Counted from the first letter of the stretch, positions 51,264 to 60,318 are shown. The stretch is 64,000 nucleotides of DNA from JACKAL01 sp964400355 (GCA_964400355.1 CAYNTO010000015.1:1-64000); one strand, 5' to 3'. Made by a program: numbers and translations. Notes: a model not told the origin generated them from the sequence alone.

Positions 51264-51934
51264 TCGGCAGCGCTGTTTCGCTCGAGAGTGCTCGAGAATG
51301 TTTTTTCTAAGAATTTGCGGGTCACACTTCCGCTCGGTAAAAATTTTTCGACCACGGACCACGCCTCATCCACAGAGAGGCGTTTTGCATCTTCCCACAA
51401 CGGCTCGAACAAAAGCTCCGTGGTTCCCACCGCCGACGATGGAAAAGCGCCATCGTCCACCTCACCAAATGTCACGATTAAAAAATTTTGGTAAAGGTAA
51501 CGCATGCTGCGCTCAAACTCTGCGGCAAAATCTTTCCCCGTGAGCCCGGCTGCCCGCTTGAGCACCTTGGTCGACTGCGGCGAATCGCTCGAGAGAATAT
51601 CATAAATGTCCGATGCCGCCGAGGGCATCCGCGCGCGCCCACTGCGATGGGCGATGGCGAGCAAATGGGTGAACAGCTGTTTCGAAAAAAACGTCGCGCG
51701 CCCGCGATACCATTTCGAATAGACAACGCTACCGCTATCGGAGAGCTTTTTCATCAGCGACCACATCTGCGAGACGCGACCATCGGCATCTGAGTCCCAA
51801 CTCCAATCCATTTTTGAACGCGGATAAAATTCCGACCACAGCGAACTCGGTGCGTCCTGATTCTTAATGGGATACACCAGCAGCAGTCCCTTGGCGTTGA
51901 TTCTCTCAATGGCTTTTGCTTCTAATTTCGTCAT
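51242..51934 (-). CDS. AlkZ-related winged-helix protein
   Basis: From the ATG at 51934 this 230-residue cytosolic protein begins KLEAKAIERINAKGLLLVYP and has SSLWSEFYPRSKMDWSWD and VVYSKWYRGRATFFSK. This segment order matches proteins annotated as AlkZ-related, a winged-helix family around the YcaQ/AlkZ interstrand-crosslink glycosylases. The members seen here are short and may lack the catalytic glycosylase residues. Convergent overlap with pgsA is 22 bp. The family call is from memory of the sequence shape. Confidence 0.6.
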   Translation of the reverse strand: MTKLEAKAIERINAKGLLLVYPIKNQDAPSSLWSEFYPRSKMDWSWDSDADGRVSQMWSLMKKLSDSGSVVYSKWYRGRATFFSKQLFTHLLAIAHRSGRARMPSAASDIYDILSSDSPQSTKVLKRAAGLTGKDFAAEFERSMRYLYQNFLIVTFGEVDDGAFPSSAVGTTELLFEPLWEDAKRLSVDEAWSVVEKFLPSGSVTRKFLEKTFSSTLERNSAADQADFLK

Positions 51935-52016
51935 TGCGAACTCTATTATACGGGATTCCAGTACTTGCGTCCACATGCGACTTTAAATGTTGGAGGGCCT
52001 TTGTTATACCCCCGAC

Positions 52017-53096
52017 ATGTCCAGCACTTCCATTCCGATCACTCGCACCCTCTCTCCCAAATCTCGTCCTAACATGGATCAACTGGGTTTTGGCCGCCAC
52101 TTCACTGATCACATGTTTGTCGCGAAATACTCCAAATCCAAAGGCGGTTGGTACAGCAGTGAAGTGATTCCCTATGCGCCACTTCAACTCGATCCATGCT
52201 CTACGGTGCTCCACTACGGACAGGCATTGTTCGAAGGCATGAAGGCCTTTCGCTGGAAAGATGAACGCATCGCCATTATTAGACCGCACTTCAACTGGCA
52301 GCGCATGTGCCAAGGCGCTGATAGACTCTGCATGCAACCGCCGAGCGAAGACATTTTTATGGGTGGGCTCAAAGCGCTCCTCGAAACCGACAAAGACTGG
52401 ATTCCGACAAAACCGGGAACCTCTATGTACATACGTCCCACCCTGATTGCGACGGAGGCATTTTTAGGTGTTCGCCCATCGACGGAATATATTTTCTTTA
52501 TCGTTTTATCACCCGTTGGTTCCTACTACGGCGACACCACTCCCGCGGTAAAGATCTGGGTGGAAAAAGAATTCACTCGCGCTGCTCCGGGGGGCCTGGG
52601 TGCCACGAAAGCCGCGGCGAACTACGCAGGCAGCCTCAAAGCGGCTGTACAGGCTCGCGAGAACGGTTACGCTCAGGTGTTGTGGCTCGATGTGAGCAAA
52701 AAATACATCGAGGAAGTGGGCACCATGAATGTTTTTTTTGTTATTGGCGGAAAAGTTCTCACACCCAAGCTGACGGGCACCATACTCGAAGGCAACACAC
52801 GGGCCATTGCCATCGAATTTTTAAAACGTTCCGGAATTTCCATCGAGGAACGACAGATCACTCTTGAGGAGTTAAAGACCGCAAGCGCTGCGGGCACTCT
52901 CACTGAGGCCTTCGGCACGGGAACGGCCGCCGTGATCACACCCATCAGCGAGCTTTCTGGTACGGATTTTAATATTCGTTTAAAAAATGATGCACAAACT
53001 GGCATGGGCCAAATATCAGGTTCATTGTATGAGCAGATCTCCTCTCTCGCGTCGGGAAAATCCCCCGACGCCCTCGGCTGGCTTTACTTTGTGTAA
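52017..53096 (+). CDS. ilvE: Branched-chain amino acid aminotransferase
   Basis: IlvE is the fold-type IV PLP enzyme that moves amino groups between glutamate and the keto acids of Leu, Ile and Val. The 359-residue protein has LHYGQALFEGMKAFRW near 70 and the PLP lysine in GGLGATKAAANYAGSL. LDPCSTVLHYGQALFEG and ANYAGSLKAA are the usual landmarks of the group. A longer frame to 51987 is possible; neither start has a strong ribosome site. Confidence 0.93.
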   Translation: MSSTSIPITRTLSPKSRPNMDQLGFGRHFTDHMFVAKYSKSKGGWYSSEVIPYAPLQLDPCSTVLHYGQALFEGMKAFRWKDERIAIIRPHFNWQRMCQGADRLCMQPPSEDIFMGGLKALLETDKDWIPTKPGTSMYIRPTLIATEAFLGVRPSTEYIFFIVLSPVGSYYGDTTPAVKIWVEKEFTRAAPGGLGATKAAANYAGSLKAAVQARENGYAQVLWLDVSKKYIEEVGTMNVFFVIGGKVLTPKLTGTILEGNTRAIAIEFLKRSGISIEERQITLEELKTASAAGTLTEAFGTGTAAVITPISELSGTDFNIRLKNDAQTGMGQISGSLYEQISSLASGKSPDALGWLYFV

Positions 53097-53195
53097 TTTC
53101 CTACACAGATATTCTACTTGAGGATTGAGAATTCTAGCGAGGCAACGTGTACATTCCTAACTGAGAAAACGAAACGCTCACAGAAAGGATATGTT

Positions 53196-53348
53196 ATGGA
53201 AAAACCAAAAACGAACTACACCGAAGAAGAACGCATCCGCGATCCTAAGACTCCCGATCAAAAAGACGAGAAAAAAGATCCCCAAAAGAAGGATCGCGAA
53301 TACAACTTGGATCACGAGACCTATAAGGATGAGTCTAAACCCAAATGA
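53196..53348 (+). CDS. Tiny charged protein, unknown function
   Basis: The 50-residue protein is more than half charged (K, E, D) with no hydrophobic core, ending DESKPK. It starts at an ATG with AAAGGA eight bases upstream. Such short, disordered, lysine- and acid-rich proteins are often stress induced. It is followed by the DUF72 gene 28 bp later. Confidence 0.65.
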   Translation: MEKPKTNYTEEERIRDPKTPDQKDEKKDPQKKDREYNLDHETYKDESKPK

Positions 53349-53375
53349 ATTCACCTTTGGCCGTAGAGGGAATCT

Positions 53376-54146
53376 GTGAGAACCTCTATCCATCCTATAA
53401 ATGAAGCGACCATCGCCACCGCCGCTTGGAACATTCCCCAGGTGGCGAAGGCATTTTTTCCAGAAGGCGCAAGCCATTTGCAGAGGTACGCTCAACGATT
53501 AAATGGAGTTGAGATCAACTCGTCGTTCTATAAACACCACCAAGCGAAAACCTACGAACGGTGGCGCAAGGACACCCCCGACCACTTTCGCTTTGCGGTG
53601 AAGTTGGCCAAAGTTTTCACCCACGAACAGCGCTTAGAGAGAGGCGCGGAATCTTTAATCAAGTGCATCGACGATATACGGCGACTCGAAAACAAACTCT
53701 CCGTACTTCTCGTCCAACTCCCTCCCAGCCTGCCTTGGAAAAAAAATATCGCGGAAGCTTTTTTCGATGATCTTCGCCGCGCCTATACAGGCGACGTGGC
53801 CCTCGAGCCGCGCCATCCATCCTGGAACCAGGACGCCTGCATCGAAATGCTGCGCGAGTTTGAAATTGCGCGGGTGATCGCCGACCCGCAGCCCATTTCT
53901 CACCGCCCGGCGTTCGAACAGCTCACCTACCTCCGGTTGCACGGTAGCCCCCAAATATACAAAAGCGCGTACTCTCCAGCGAGCCTCGAACTCTTTGCAC
54001 AACAGCTCCAACAGTGTCGGGGCCGTAATTTGTGGTGCGTTTTTGATAACACCACGTTCGGGCATGCGACCCTCAACGCGCTGTGGATGAGACAACGATT
54101 GAGCACGGGCACTCCATGGCTCGAAACTGCGCAGACCTCGACCTAG
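53376..54146 (+). CDS. DUF72 family protein (YecE-like)
   Basis: DUF72 proteins have a TIM-barrel fold of unknown enzymatic role. The 256-residue protein has ATAAWNIP, the core LNGVEINSSFYKHH with the family-specific E-N-SFY element, FRFAVKLAKVFTHEQRL, LLVQLPPSL and LEPRHPSWN. The GTG start has GAGGG upstream with correct spacing. It lies within a run of stress-type small genes. Confidence 0.92.
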   Translation: MRTSIHPINEATIATAAWNIPQVAKAFFPEGASHLQRYAQRLNGVEINSSFYKHHQAKTYERWRKDTPDHFRFAVKLAKVFTHEQRLERGAESLIKCIDDIRRLENKLSVLLVQLPPSLPWKKNIAEAFFDDLRRAYTGDVALEPRHPSWNQDACIEMLREFEIARVIADPQPISHRPAFEQLTYLRLHGSPQIYKSAYSPASLELFAQQLQQCRGRNLWCVFDNTTFGHATLNALWMRQRLSTGTPWLETAQTST

Positions 54147-54246
54147 GTAAAGCTCTTTGTGATAATATGTGCACAATATCTGCAAACCCAGCCCATGAAG
54201 CCCCCTGCGATCTTGCATATTATTAAAGCTGAACCAGGAGCACACT

Positions 54247-54369
54247 ATGTTAAAAACTTTCGATATCAAAGAAACAGCCGTTGAAAAATCCTACTACTTC
54301 ACAGTAGTGACCGCATCCGGCGAGCAGGCCGATTATCACCCTGACTACCGTTCATCTGCTTGCGCGTAA
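54247..54369 (+). CDS. Tiny protein (40 residues), unknown function
   Basis: The 40-residue protein starts at an ATG with AGGAG six bases upstream: the frame begins MLKTFDIKETAVEKSYY and ends SSACA. It is short but its ribosome site is textbook. Mixed polar and aromatic sequence with a TVVTASGEQADYHP core; no membrane segment. The stop lies near the start of the topoisomerase gene, so the two are likely co-transcribed. No family is known to me. Confidence 0.55.
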   Translation: MLKTFDIKETAVEKSYYFTVVTASGEQADYHPDYRSSACA

Positions 54370-54428
54370 TTTCAAACTCGCCACACAATATACCCTTCGA
54401 GCACTTTAACATCTCATTAGGTCGAGCC

Positions 54429-55418
54429 GTGAAATTCAGCTACATTGATCCCAATTCAGAAGGATTTCTCCGCAAACGTCGCGGAAAAAAGTTTATCTAT
54501 ATACATCCCGCCGGCAAAAAAGTGGCAAAGACCCACATTTTACGTATACAAAAACTCACCATTCCTCCGGCATGGGATGAGGTGTGGATTTGCAAAAATC
54601 CCACAGGCCACATTCAGGTGACCGGTCTCGATCCCAAAGGGCGCAAGCAATACATCTATCACCAAAATTGGCTGGCCCATCGTGAGGAAGAAAAATTTCG
54701 CTGCCTCATCGCCTTCGCTAAGAAACTCCCAAAGATGAGACGCACCTTACACGCTCACCTGAACAGTAAAAAAACGCTTTCCCGCGAGCGCGTTCTTGCC
54801 GCGTGCGTGATGATCCTGGATCGCAAGCAATTGCGCGTGGGCAACGACGCCTATGCCAAAGAAAATCAAACCTACGGTCTGTCGACAGTTCGCAAGAAAC
54901 ACGTCAGCTTTGTCGATGGCGGCGCCTTTTTGAGTTACCGAGGTAAAAAAGGTATCCAAAGAGAGGTTCGCGTTTCCGATAAAAAATTGATGAACATTAT
55001 CCGTGCCTGCTACGACCTGCCCGGACTGGAACTGTTCAAGTATAAAGATGGGAATTCCATCGTCGATGTGAAATCCGATGATATCAATGAATACATTCGC
55101 GAAATCACAGGGCTCAAAGATGTGAGCGCCAAAACGTTTCGTACGTGGTGGGGTTGCGTGCACATGCTCCAGGCTCTCAACGAACTCAAAAGAATTCACA
55201 ATGAAAAGAAAGTGGTTATCGAGGCCTACAAGAGAACCGCAAAGTGTCTCAACAACACCGTGGCGGTTTGCAAAAAGTCGTATGTGGACCCCAATATCAT
55301 AAAGTCGTTTGAAGACAAAGAACTTTGGACATCCATCTCTGCGAAAAAACCAAAATCAGGCATCTCACGGGAAGAAAGCCAGCTCGCGCATCTATTAAAT
55401 TGCTATTATTCCAAATAA
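54429..55418 (+). CDS. DNA topoisomerase IB (poxvirus type)
   Basis: Type IB topoisomerases relax supercoils through a 3'-phosphotyrosine bond. The frame has GFLRKRRGKKFIYI at the N-terminus, IQVTGLDPKGRKQYIYH, KQLRVGNDAYA, DVSAKTFRTWWG and the active-site tyrosine in CKKSYVDPNII at about residue 285. From the GTG at 54429 (AGG eight bases upstream) it has 329 residues; a TTG at 54360 would add 23 and overlap the 40-residue ORF. The bacterial form is typically a stress gene and not essential. Confidence 0.92.
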   Translation: MKFSYIDPNSEGFLRKRRGKKFIYIHPAGKKVAKTHILRIQKLTIPPAWDEVWICKNPTGHIQVTGLDPKGRKQYIYHQNWLAHREEEKFRCLIAFAKKLPKMRRTLHAHLNSKKTLSRERVLAACVMILDRKQLRVGNDAYAKENQTYGLSTVRKKHVSFVDGGAFLSYRGKKGIQREVRVSDKKLMNIIRACYDLPGLELFKYKDGNSIVDVKSDDINEYIREITGLKDVSAKTFRTWWGCVHMLQALNELKRIHNEKKVVIEAYKRTAKCLNNTVAVCKKSYVDPNIIKSFEDKELWTSISAKKPKSGISREESQLAHLLNCYYSK

Positions 55419-55435
55419 TGGCTTAAGCTCAATTC

Positions 55436-56089
55436 ATGGCATGTTTTATTGCAGTTATTCCTGAAGGCTTGCAAGACAATCGTGAACTCCTGAGACTCTT
55501 CTCAAAATTCAAGCGTACTGCCAATGACAAAGGCAAAGAGGTGCGCTGGATACCGCCTGATCTGTGGCATGTGACCGTGCAATATTTGGGAGACCTCACC
55601 GCACTTCAGCGCCAAGACGTTATCGACCTTTTAGAGAACTGGGAACCGCCTCCCGAAATGCACAATATACAGTTGCGTCTTCAGGGCGTGGGCGCGTTCC
55701 CTTCCGAGTTCAGTGCGCGAGTGCTGTGGCTGGGTGTGCAAAAAAACCAATCCCTTATCAATGCCCAATCGTTTCTTCGCGAAAAATTGAGGGAGCTTGG
55801 AATGGGGTCCGATGAAAAAGGGTTCACTCCCCACCTCACTCTTGCGCGCTTCAGAAACTTGTTCAATGCCTCCTCGCTCACCGGCTTAGGAGGCCGCAAA
55901 CACATTGGTGATTACCCTGTGCGGGAGATCCTGTTCCTCGACAGCGTGGTGCAAGGGAATATGAAAAAGTATATTCCCCTCTATCGCAAATCTTTTGGTC
56001 CGGTGGAATCCCCCTCTGCGGGCGGCGTTGGAAGTTCGGAATCTGATGAGGATGAGGCAACTTCTAAAATCGCAGCAAGCTACCCTTAA
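55436..56089 (+). CDS. thpR: RNA 2',3'-cyclic phosphodiesterase
   Basis: Member of the 2H phosphoesterase family (LigT/ThpR) that opens 2',3'-cyclic phosphates or joins tRNA halves in vitro. The two catalytic motifs are HVTVQYLG (near 46) and HLTLARF (near 138). Length 217, with a Ser/Glu/Asp-rich tail. It lies 17 bp downstream of the topoisomerase gene on the same strand. No strong ribosome site is visible at the ATG. Confidence 0.93.
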   Translation: MACFIAVIPEGLQDNRELLRLFSKFKRTANDKGKEVRWIPPDLWHVTVQYLGDLTALQRQDVIDLLENWEPPPEMHNIQLRLQGVGAFPSEFSARVLWLGVQKNQSLINAQSFLREKLRELGMGSDEKGFTPHLTLARFRNLFNASSLTGLGGRKHIGDYPVREILFLDSVVQGNMKKYIPLYRKSFGPVESPSAGGVGSSESDEDEATSKIAASYP

Positions 56090-56148
56090 GATTCGCCCCC
56101 ATCGACGATAGTATTGCCATTGCGTGCCGGTATGGTAATACTCGAAGT

Positions 56149-57525
56149 ATGCAAAAATTCATCACCCGAAAACTGAGTGGTAAAGAGTTCTTTGGCCATC
56201 CATCAGGCCTGTTCGTCTTATTTTTCACTGAGACCGGCGAGCGCTTTTCCTACTATGGCATGCGCGCCCTCCTCATGTTGTACATGACGAGCTATCTCAT
56301 CGCCGATCCAGCACGAGCTGCGGAAATCTTTGGCTACCCACAGGTTCACTCGCTCCTGGTTTCTGCATTTGGTCCTTTAACTGTGGACGAGCTGGGCTCT
56401 CAACTCTACGGCCTCTACACAGGCTTCGTCTATTTTACGCCGTTCTTCGGAGGGCTCATCGCCGATCGTTACCTGGGGAAACACCGCTCGGTCTATCTGG
56501 GCGGCACGCTCATGGGCATTGGACACTTCTTAATGGCCAGCGAACAGCTGTTTTTACCTGCGCTGCTTTTTATTATTTTAGGCTATGGATTTTTTAAGCC
56601 CAACCTTTCAACCCAAGTGGGAAACCTTTATCCCGAAGGCGATCAGCGTTTGGACAGCGCGTTTTCGATATATTATATGGGCGTTAATCTGGGCGCATTT
56701 TTGTCCCCGTTTGTTTGCGGATCGTTGGGGCAAAAATGGGGCTGGCATTGGGGATTTGGCGCGGCGGGCGTGGGAATGTTTGTGTGTATGTTTATCTATT
56801 GGGCTGGAAACGGACTTATTCCAAAAACTCGTGCTGCAGAAATTAAGAGCGCCAAAGTGAAGAGACCGCTAACGAGCAAAGAGTACAACGCTGTTATCGC
56901 GCTCGCTATTTTGTGCATTTTAAACATCGTTTTTTGGTCGATCTACGAGCAACAGGGAAGCACTCTGCAACTGTGGGCGGATCGCAATACGGACTGGATG
57001 TTTTTTGGCTGGGAAGTTCCGTCCACTTGGTATCAGTCGTTCAATCCAGCGATGATTATTTTATTCACTCCCCTGCTCATTTCTTTTTGGGCGTGGCAAA
57101 ACAAGCGCGGCTTTGAGCCGAGCTCGGTGACCAAGATGGGAATCGGCTGCATTCTGTGCGGCTGTGCCTATATCGTGATGATCTTGGCGGCGCAAACTGT
57201 GCCGCCGGATCAGCGCGGTAGCATCATGTGGCTTGTGGGAACGACATTCGTGTTTACGGTAGGTGAACTGTATCTCTCGCCGATTGGCCTTTCGCTTGTC
57301 GTGCAAGTCGCTCCCAAGCCCATCATTAGCACCATGATGGGGATGTGGTTTATGTCGAGTTTTTTTGGCAACTACCTCACCGGTTACATCGGCATGTACT
57401 ATAGTCGCATGCCCAAAGACGTATTTTTTATGATGCTCTTCGGCCTGGGTGTGGGTGCCGGAATTCTATTCTTTATTCTCAACAAACCGGTGGCCAAAGC
57501 CATCCGTGATGTGGAATCGGCTTAA
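56149..57525 (+). CDS. POT/PTR2 family di-/tripeptide proton symporter
   Basis: The 458-residue membrane protein has the POT signature in FTETGERFSYYGMRALLMLY (helix 1, with the ExxER motif) and the family segment FFKPNLSTQVGNLYPEGDQRLDSAF followed by YYMGVNLGAFLSPF. About 12 to 14 membrane helices are seen. POT proteins import small peptides using the proton gradient, a plausible way to use peptides from digested protein. The gene ends 22 bp before a long inverted repeat. Confidence 0.95.
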   Translation: MQKFITRKLSGKEFFGHPSGLFVLFFTETGERFSYYGMRALLMLYMTSYLIADPARAAEIFGYPQVHSLLVSAFGPLTVDELGSQLYGLYTGFVYFTPFFGGLIADRYLGKHRSVYLGGTLMGIGHFLMASEQLFLPALLFIILGYGFFKPNLSTQVGNLYPEGDQRLDSAFSIYYMGVNLGAFLSPFVCGSLGQKWGWHWGFGAAGVGMFVCMFIYWAGNGLIPKTRAAEIKSAKVKRPLTSKEYNAVIALAILCILNIVFWSIYEQQGSTLQLWADRNTDWMFFGWEVPSTWYQSFNPAMIILFTPLLISFWAWQNKRGFEPSSVTKMGIGCILCGCAYIVMILAAQTVPPDQRGSIMWLVGTTFVFTVGELYLSPIGLSLVVQVAPKPIISTMMGMWFMSSFFGNYLTGYIGMYYSRMPKDVFFMMLFGLGVGAGILFFILNKPVAKAIRDVESA

Positions 57526-57547
57526 CGATTAGGCATTATCCAAAAAT

Positions 57548-57592
57548 CTTCACTCTGTGACGGAATCTTTTCCAAAATCTTACAGAGTGAAG
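57548..57592. promoter_or_regulatory. 11-bp inverted repeat upstream of the HNH nuclease gene
   Basis: CTTCACTCTGT (57548-57558) and ACAGAGTGAAG (57582-57592) are exact complements with a 23-base spacer. It lies about 56 bp upstream of the nuclease start. There is no U-tract, so it is not a standard terminator for the POT gene. It could be a paired operator or an RNA stem. The direct element AAAATCTT also appears on both sides. Confidence 0.45.
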
Positions 57593-57647
57593 GCTTGCCT
57601 CAAGGGAATCATCATTATTTAATAAAGCCTACAAGGGGGCGACGACG

Positions 57648-58505
57648 ATGATTTGGGGTCATTGGTGTTCTGTCTTATGTGTGTGGGGACTGGTTGCAAC
57701 GGCGGGGGCCGCAAGCTACTTACCCGGAAATTCCTATCTACTCATCGACGATGGAAGTTCATCCGATGTGGTGAAGGCATCGGCCACGGTCGCGCCCTCA
57801 TCTACGGGAAAATCAAAAACAATCAATCTTTTGAGCTGGGCAAAAATTAAAAAAGCACCTCCTCATCCTCTTGAAAAATACGAGCGTGAACGGCATTTTG
57901 GATTTTGGCTCGATTTCGCAGGCGATGACACGTGCCTCGACACACGTGGGTTGGTTCTCGTGAGAACATCTTTGGTCGAACCACACGTCACCACAAAACC
58001 TTGCCGCGTGGATAAAGGTGAATGGTATGACCCCTACACGGATGAAACCTATATAGATGCTGCACAAGTACAGATCGATCATCTGGTGCCCCTTAAAAAT
58101 GCCTACATTTCCGGTGCGTTCGCATGGAACTGGAAAAAGCGCTGCGCCTACTTCAACTTTATGGCCAATGATTTTCACTTACAGCCCGTGGAGAGCATTA
58201 CCAACATTCAAAAAAAGGATAAGGGCCCTGATGCGTGGCTTCCACCCAATCCAGCCCATACTTGTACCTACATTGCCGAGTGGTTAAAAGTAAAAGCAAT
58301 CTGGAATCTCATGCTCTCTGAGGCCGAGTCGCAAAGTATTTCAAAAACTATAAAAAAAGCCAACTGCCCGAGCCAAATGTTCTCCATCTCAAAAGCCGAT
58401 CTCAACATTCAACGAAAAGCGATAAAGCAGTTTGAGAACGCGTGCCCGGCCACACCTCCAGATATGGAACGCATCGCCGAGCTTCGAAAACTCCACGAGC
58501 ACTAA
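57648..58505 (+). CDS. Exported HNH endonuclease (DUF1524/GmrSD C-terminal type)
   Basis: The 285-residue protein starts with AAGGGGG upstream and a signal peptide ending near ATAGAA. A linker (about 25-75) leads to an HNH/DUF1524 nuclease core: DDTCLDTRGLVLV, QIDHLVPLKNAYISGAFAW, CAYFNFMANDFHLQPVE and KDKGPDAWLPPN. The H-N-H set and several Cys likely fold around a metal in the envelope or outside. Similar secreted HNH proteins degrade DNA or RNA. A role in digesting DNA of other cells is inference only. Its stop overlaps that of the convergent gene by 4 bp. Confidence 0.85.
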   Translation: MIWGHWCSVLCVWGLVATAGAASYLPGNSYLLIDDGSSSDVVKASATVAPSSTGKSKTINLLSWAKIKKAPPHPLEKYERERHFGFWLDFAGDDTCLDTRGLVLVRTSLVEPHVTTKPCRVDKGEWYDPYTDETYIDAAQVQIDHLVPLKNAYISGAFAWNWKKRCAYFNFMANDFHLQPVESITNIQKKDKGPDAWLPPNPAHTCTYIAEWLKVKAIWNLMLSEAESQSISKTIKKANCPSQMFSISKADLNIQRKAIKQFENACPATPPDMERIAELRKLHEH

Positions 58506-59344
58506 GTCTGTGACGCCACGCCAAACTTTTGTGCGAGCACTTCAGTGAGATCCTCACGATTGAGAATCGTCAGTAAGTCGATACATCCAAAGTCTTTGTC
58601 AAAGGCCGGAAGGCTTGCCACTTTGGCGCCCATCTTTAAATACATATTCACGAGCGACGGCAAATACGACCGTGCCTCTTCGCGCATTTCTTCGTTGAGC
58701 GGGGAGAAAAACTGCGCGAGCCAATAGTGCAATTGCGGCATGGAAAAAGAGGCTGTTGGTGCAATGGCATAGTCCGTGGTCACCGCCCCCATCTCCACTA
58801 AATACTTATAAACCAAGGCCGCCTGCCGCGCCTCTTTGACCTTTACGCTGGAACAGCCGTAAAGAACTCGAGCACCAGAGCGATTCATATATTCCGCAAT
58901 TCCTCGAAACAAAAGCGACATCACTGCGCCTTTACGATGCGCTTTATGAACACAGGCGCGACCCAATTCTAAATAAGGGCCTTGCGCGGCATACAAACCT
59001 TCCAGTTCAAACTCGAGTGCAGTGTAGGCTGTATGCACTCGGTAAGAAGGACGCAAGCGATACGTACCCACAATTTGCTCAGTGGGCTTGTGGTAGATAA
59101 TCAGATGGTCAAAGGCGCGGTCAAACTTGTCGATATCTAGACCGTTGCGATTTATTTCGCGAAACTCTCGGTGAAACACTTCATGGCGCAAGCGGAAAAT
59201 TTTAAGGAGCTCCTCTACGGAGTCCGCAGTTTTCACAATGTAGGAACCCAGTTCCACTTCGACCTTAATTAAAGGTTTGAAGCGATCCACACGATTCCAT
59301 TTGAGTTGAGTGGCTTCTTTGATCTGAGTCACGAGCTTGAGCAT
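58502..59344 (-). CDS. OlsB-like GNAT acyltransferase (COG3176 hemolysin-type)
   Basis: This 280-residue protein is a GNAT-fold N-acyltransferase in the OlsB/hemolysin group that transfers acyl chains onto amino acids such as ornithine. Features are FRLRHEVFHREFREIN near 50, VGTYRLRP and LELGRACVHKAHRKGAVMSLLFRG, and MGAVTTDYAIAPTASFSMPQL. GGGAGG is six bases before the ATG. It is convergent with the nuclease gene and divergent from a PlsC-type acyltransferase, a layout typical of ornithine-lipid synthesis. Confidence 0.88.
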   Translation of the reverse strand: MLKLVTQIKEATQLKWNRVDRFKPLIKVEVELGSYIVKTADSVEELLKIFRLRHEVFHREFREINRNGLDIDKFDRAFDHLIIYHKPTEQIVGTYRLRPSYRVHTAYTALEFELEGLYAAQGPYLELGRACVHKAHRKGAVMSLLFRGIAEYMNRSGARVLYGCSSVKVKEARQAALVYKYLVEMGAVTTDYAIAPTASFSMPQLHYWLAQFFSPLNEEMREEARSYLPSLVNMYLKMGAKVASLPAFDKDFGCIDLLTILNREDLTEVLAQKFGVASQT

Positions 59345-59490
59345 CACCGACCTCCCCTAAGATGTTTTGTCCCCTGCATTCAGTGTAAGGGATACCTCAT
59401 GGGGATTCTGTTAGGTTTGAGTGAGTTTCCTGTTGGGGTCGTGCCTAATATTAAAATTGCCGTTACTGTGTGTTTAGAAAAGGAGGTTCA

Positions 59491-60171
59491 ATGCCTCTCT
59501 ATAAAACTCTGGGTCTCGTCACGCAAACAGGATTCTACCTTCGTAAAAGCTGGCAGTCTGGCGCCTCTGTTCCCGAACTTCAGCGCCAATGGGCGGAAGA
59601 CACGCTCGAACGATTTCATTTTGATCTTAAGATCACTGGTGAGCCCGCTACCGATTCCCCCCTGTTGCTCGTCGGTAACCATATAAGTTACATCGACATC
59701 GCCGTTTTACTCTACGCCGTCCCCCGCGTGAGCTTTGTGGCTAAAAAGCAAATTAGCTACTGGCCCATATTTGGAGCCGCAGCGAAAGCGATGAACACCG
59801 TTTTTGTCGACCGGGGCTCTAAAAGTTCGCGCGCAACGGCGCGCGATCACATCCGCGATAGTCTCGTCGCCGGGAGCCGCATTGTTGTGTTTCCGTCGGG
59901 CACCACTAAACTGGATGAGTCGGTCCCGTGGCGCAAAGGTGCGTTCGAAGTGGCGCACTCGGTGAACGTGCGTGTGCAACCGTTTCGCTTGAGCTATTCA
60001 CCGCTGCGATTGACCGCATACATCGACAATGATTTTTTTCCGCTACATCTTTACAAAATCGCAAAAGCCCCGCGCATTAAAATCCATCTAGAATTTGCAC
60101 CGCCACAAACAATGAGTGATCCGCAAAAGGACTGCGAAACATGGAACGCGTGGGCAAAAATGCCGTTTTGA
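59491..60171 (+). CDS. PlsC-type lysolipid acyltransferase (OlsA-like by context)
   Basis: AGGAGG precedes the ATG of this 226-residue acyltransferase. The HX4D motif is NHISYIDIAV and the second site is FPSGTTKLDE, with Ser where PlsC enzymes usually have Glu. Such enzymes esterify lysophosphatidate or lyso-ornithine lipid. Divergence from the OlsB-like gene suggests that the second reaction of aminolipid synthesis is its job. No other lipid gene is beside it. Confidence 0.85.
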   Translation: MPLYKTLGLVTQTGFYLRKSWQSGASVPELQRQWAEDTLERFHFDLKITGEPATDSPLLLVGNHISYIDIAVLLYAVPRVSFVAKKQISYWPIFGAAAKAMNTVFVDRGSKSSRATARDHIRDSLVAGSRIVVFPSGTTKLDESVPWRKGAFEVAHSVNVRVQPFRLSYSPLRLTAYIDNDFFPLHLYKIAKAPRIKIHLEFAPPQTMSDPQKDCETWNAWAKMPF

Positions 60172-60318
60172 GTGTCAAGCGTTTTTGAAAAATCACTTTT
60201 GCACATTTCTACATATTCTCTACGTATGGCATCCACCAAATTCCCGGAACTCTCAGGCATACTGGTTTCATATCACGGACGGCCAAACACAAACAGGCCT
60301 TCCAAAAAAGGAGATATT

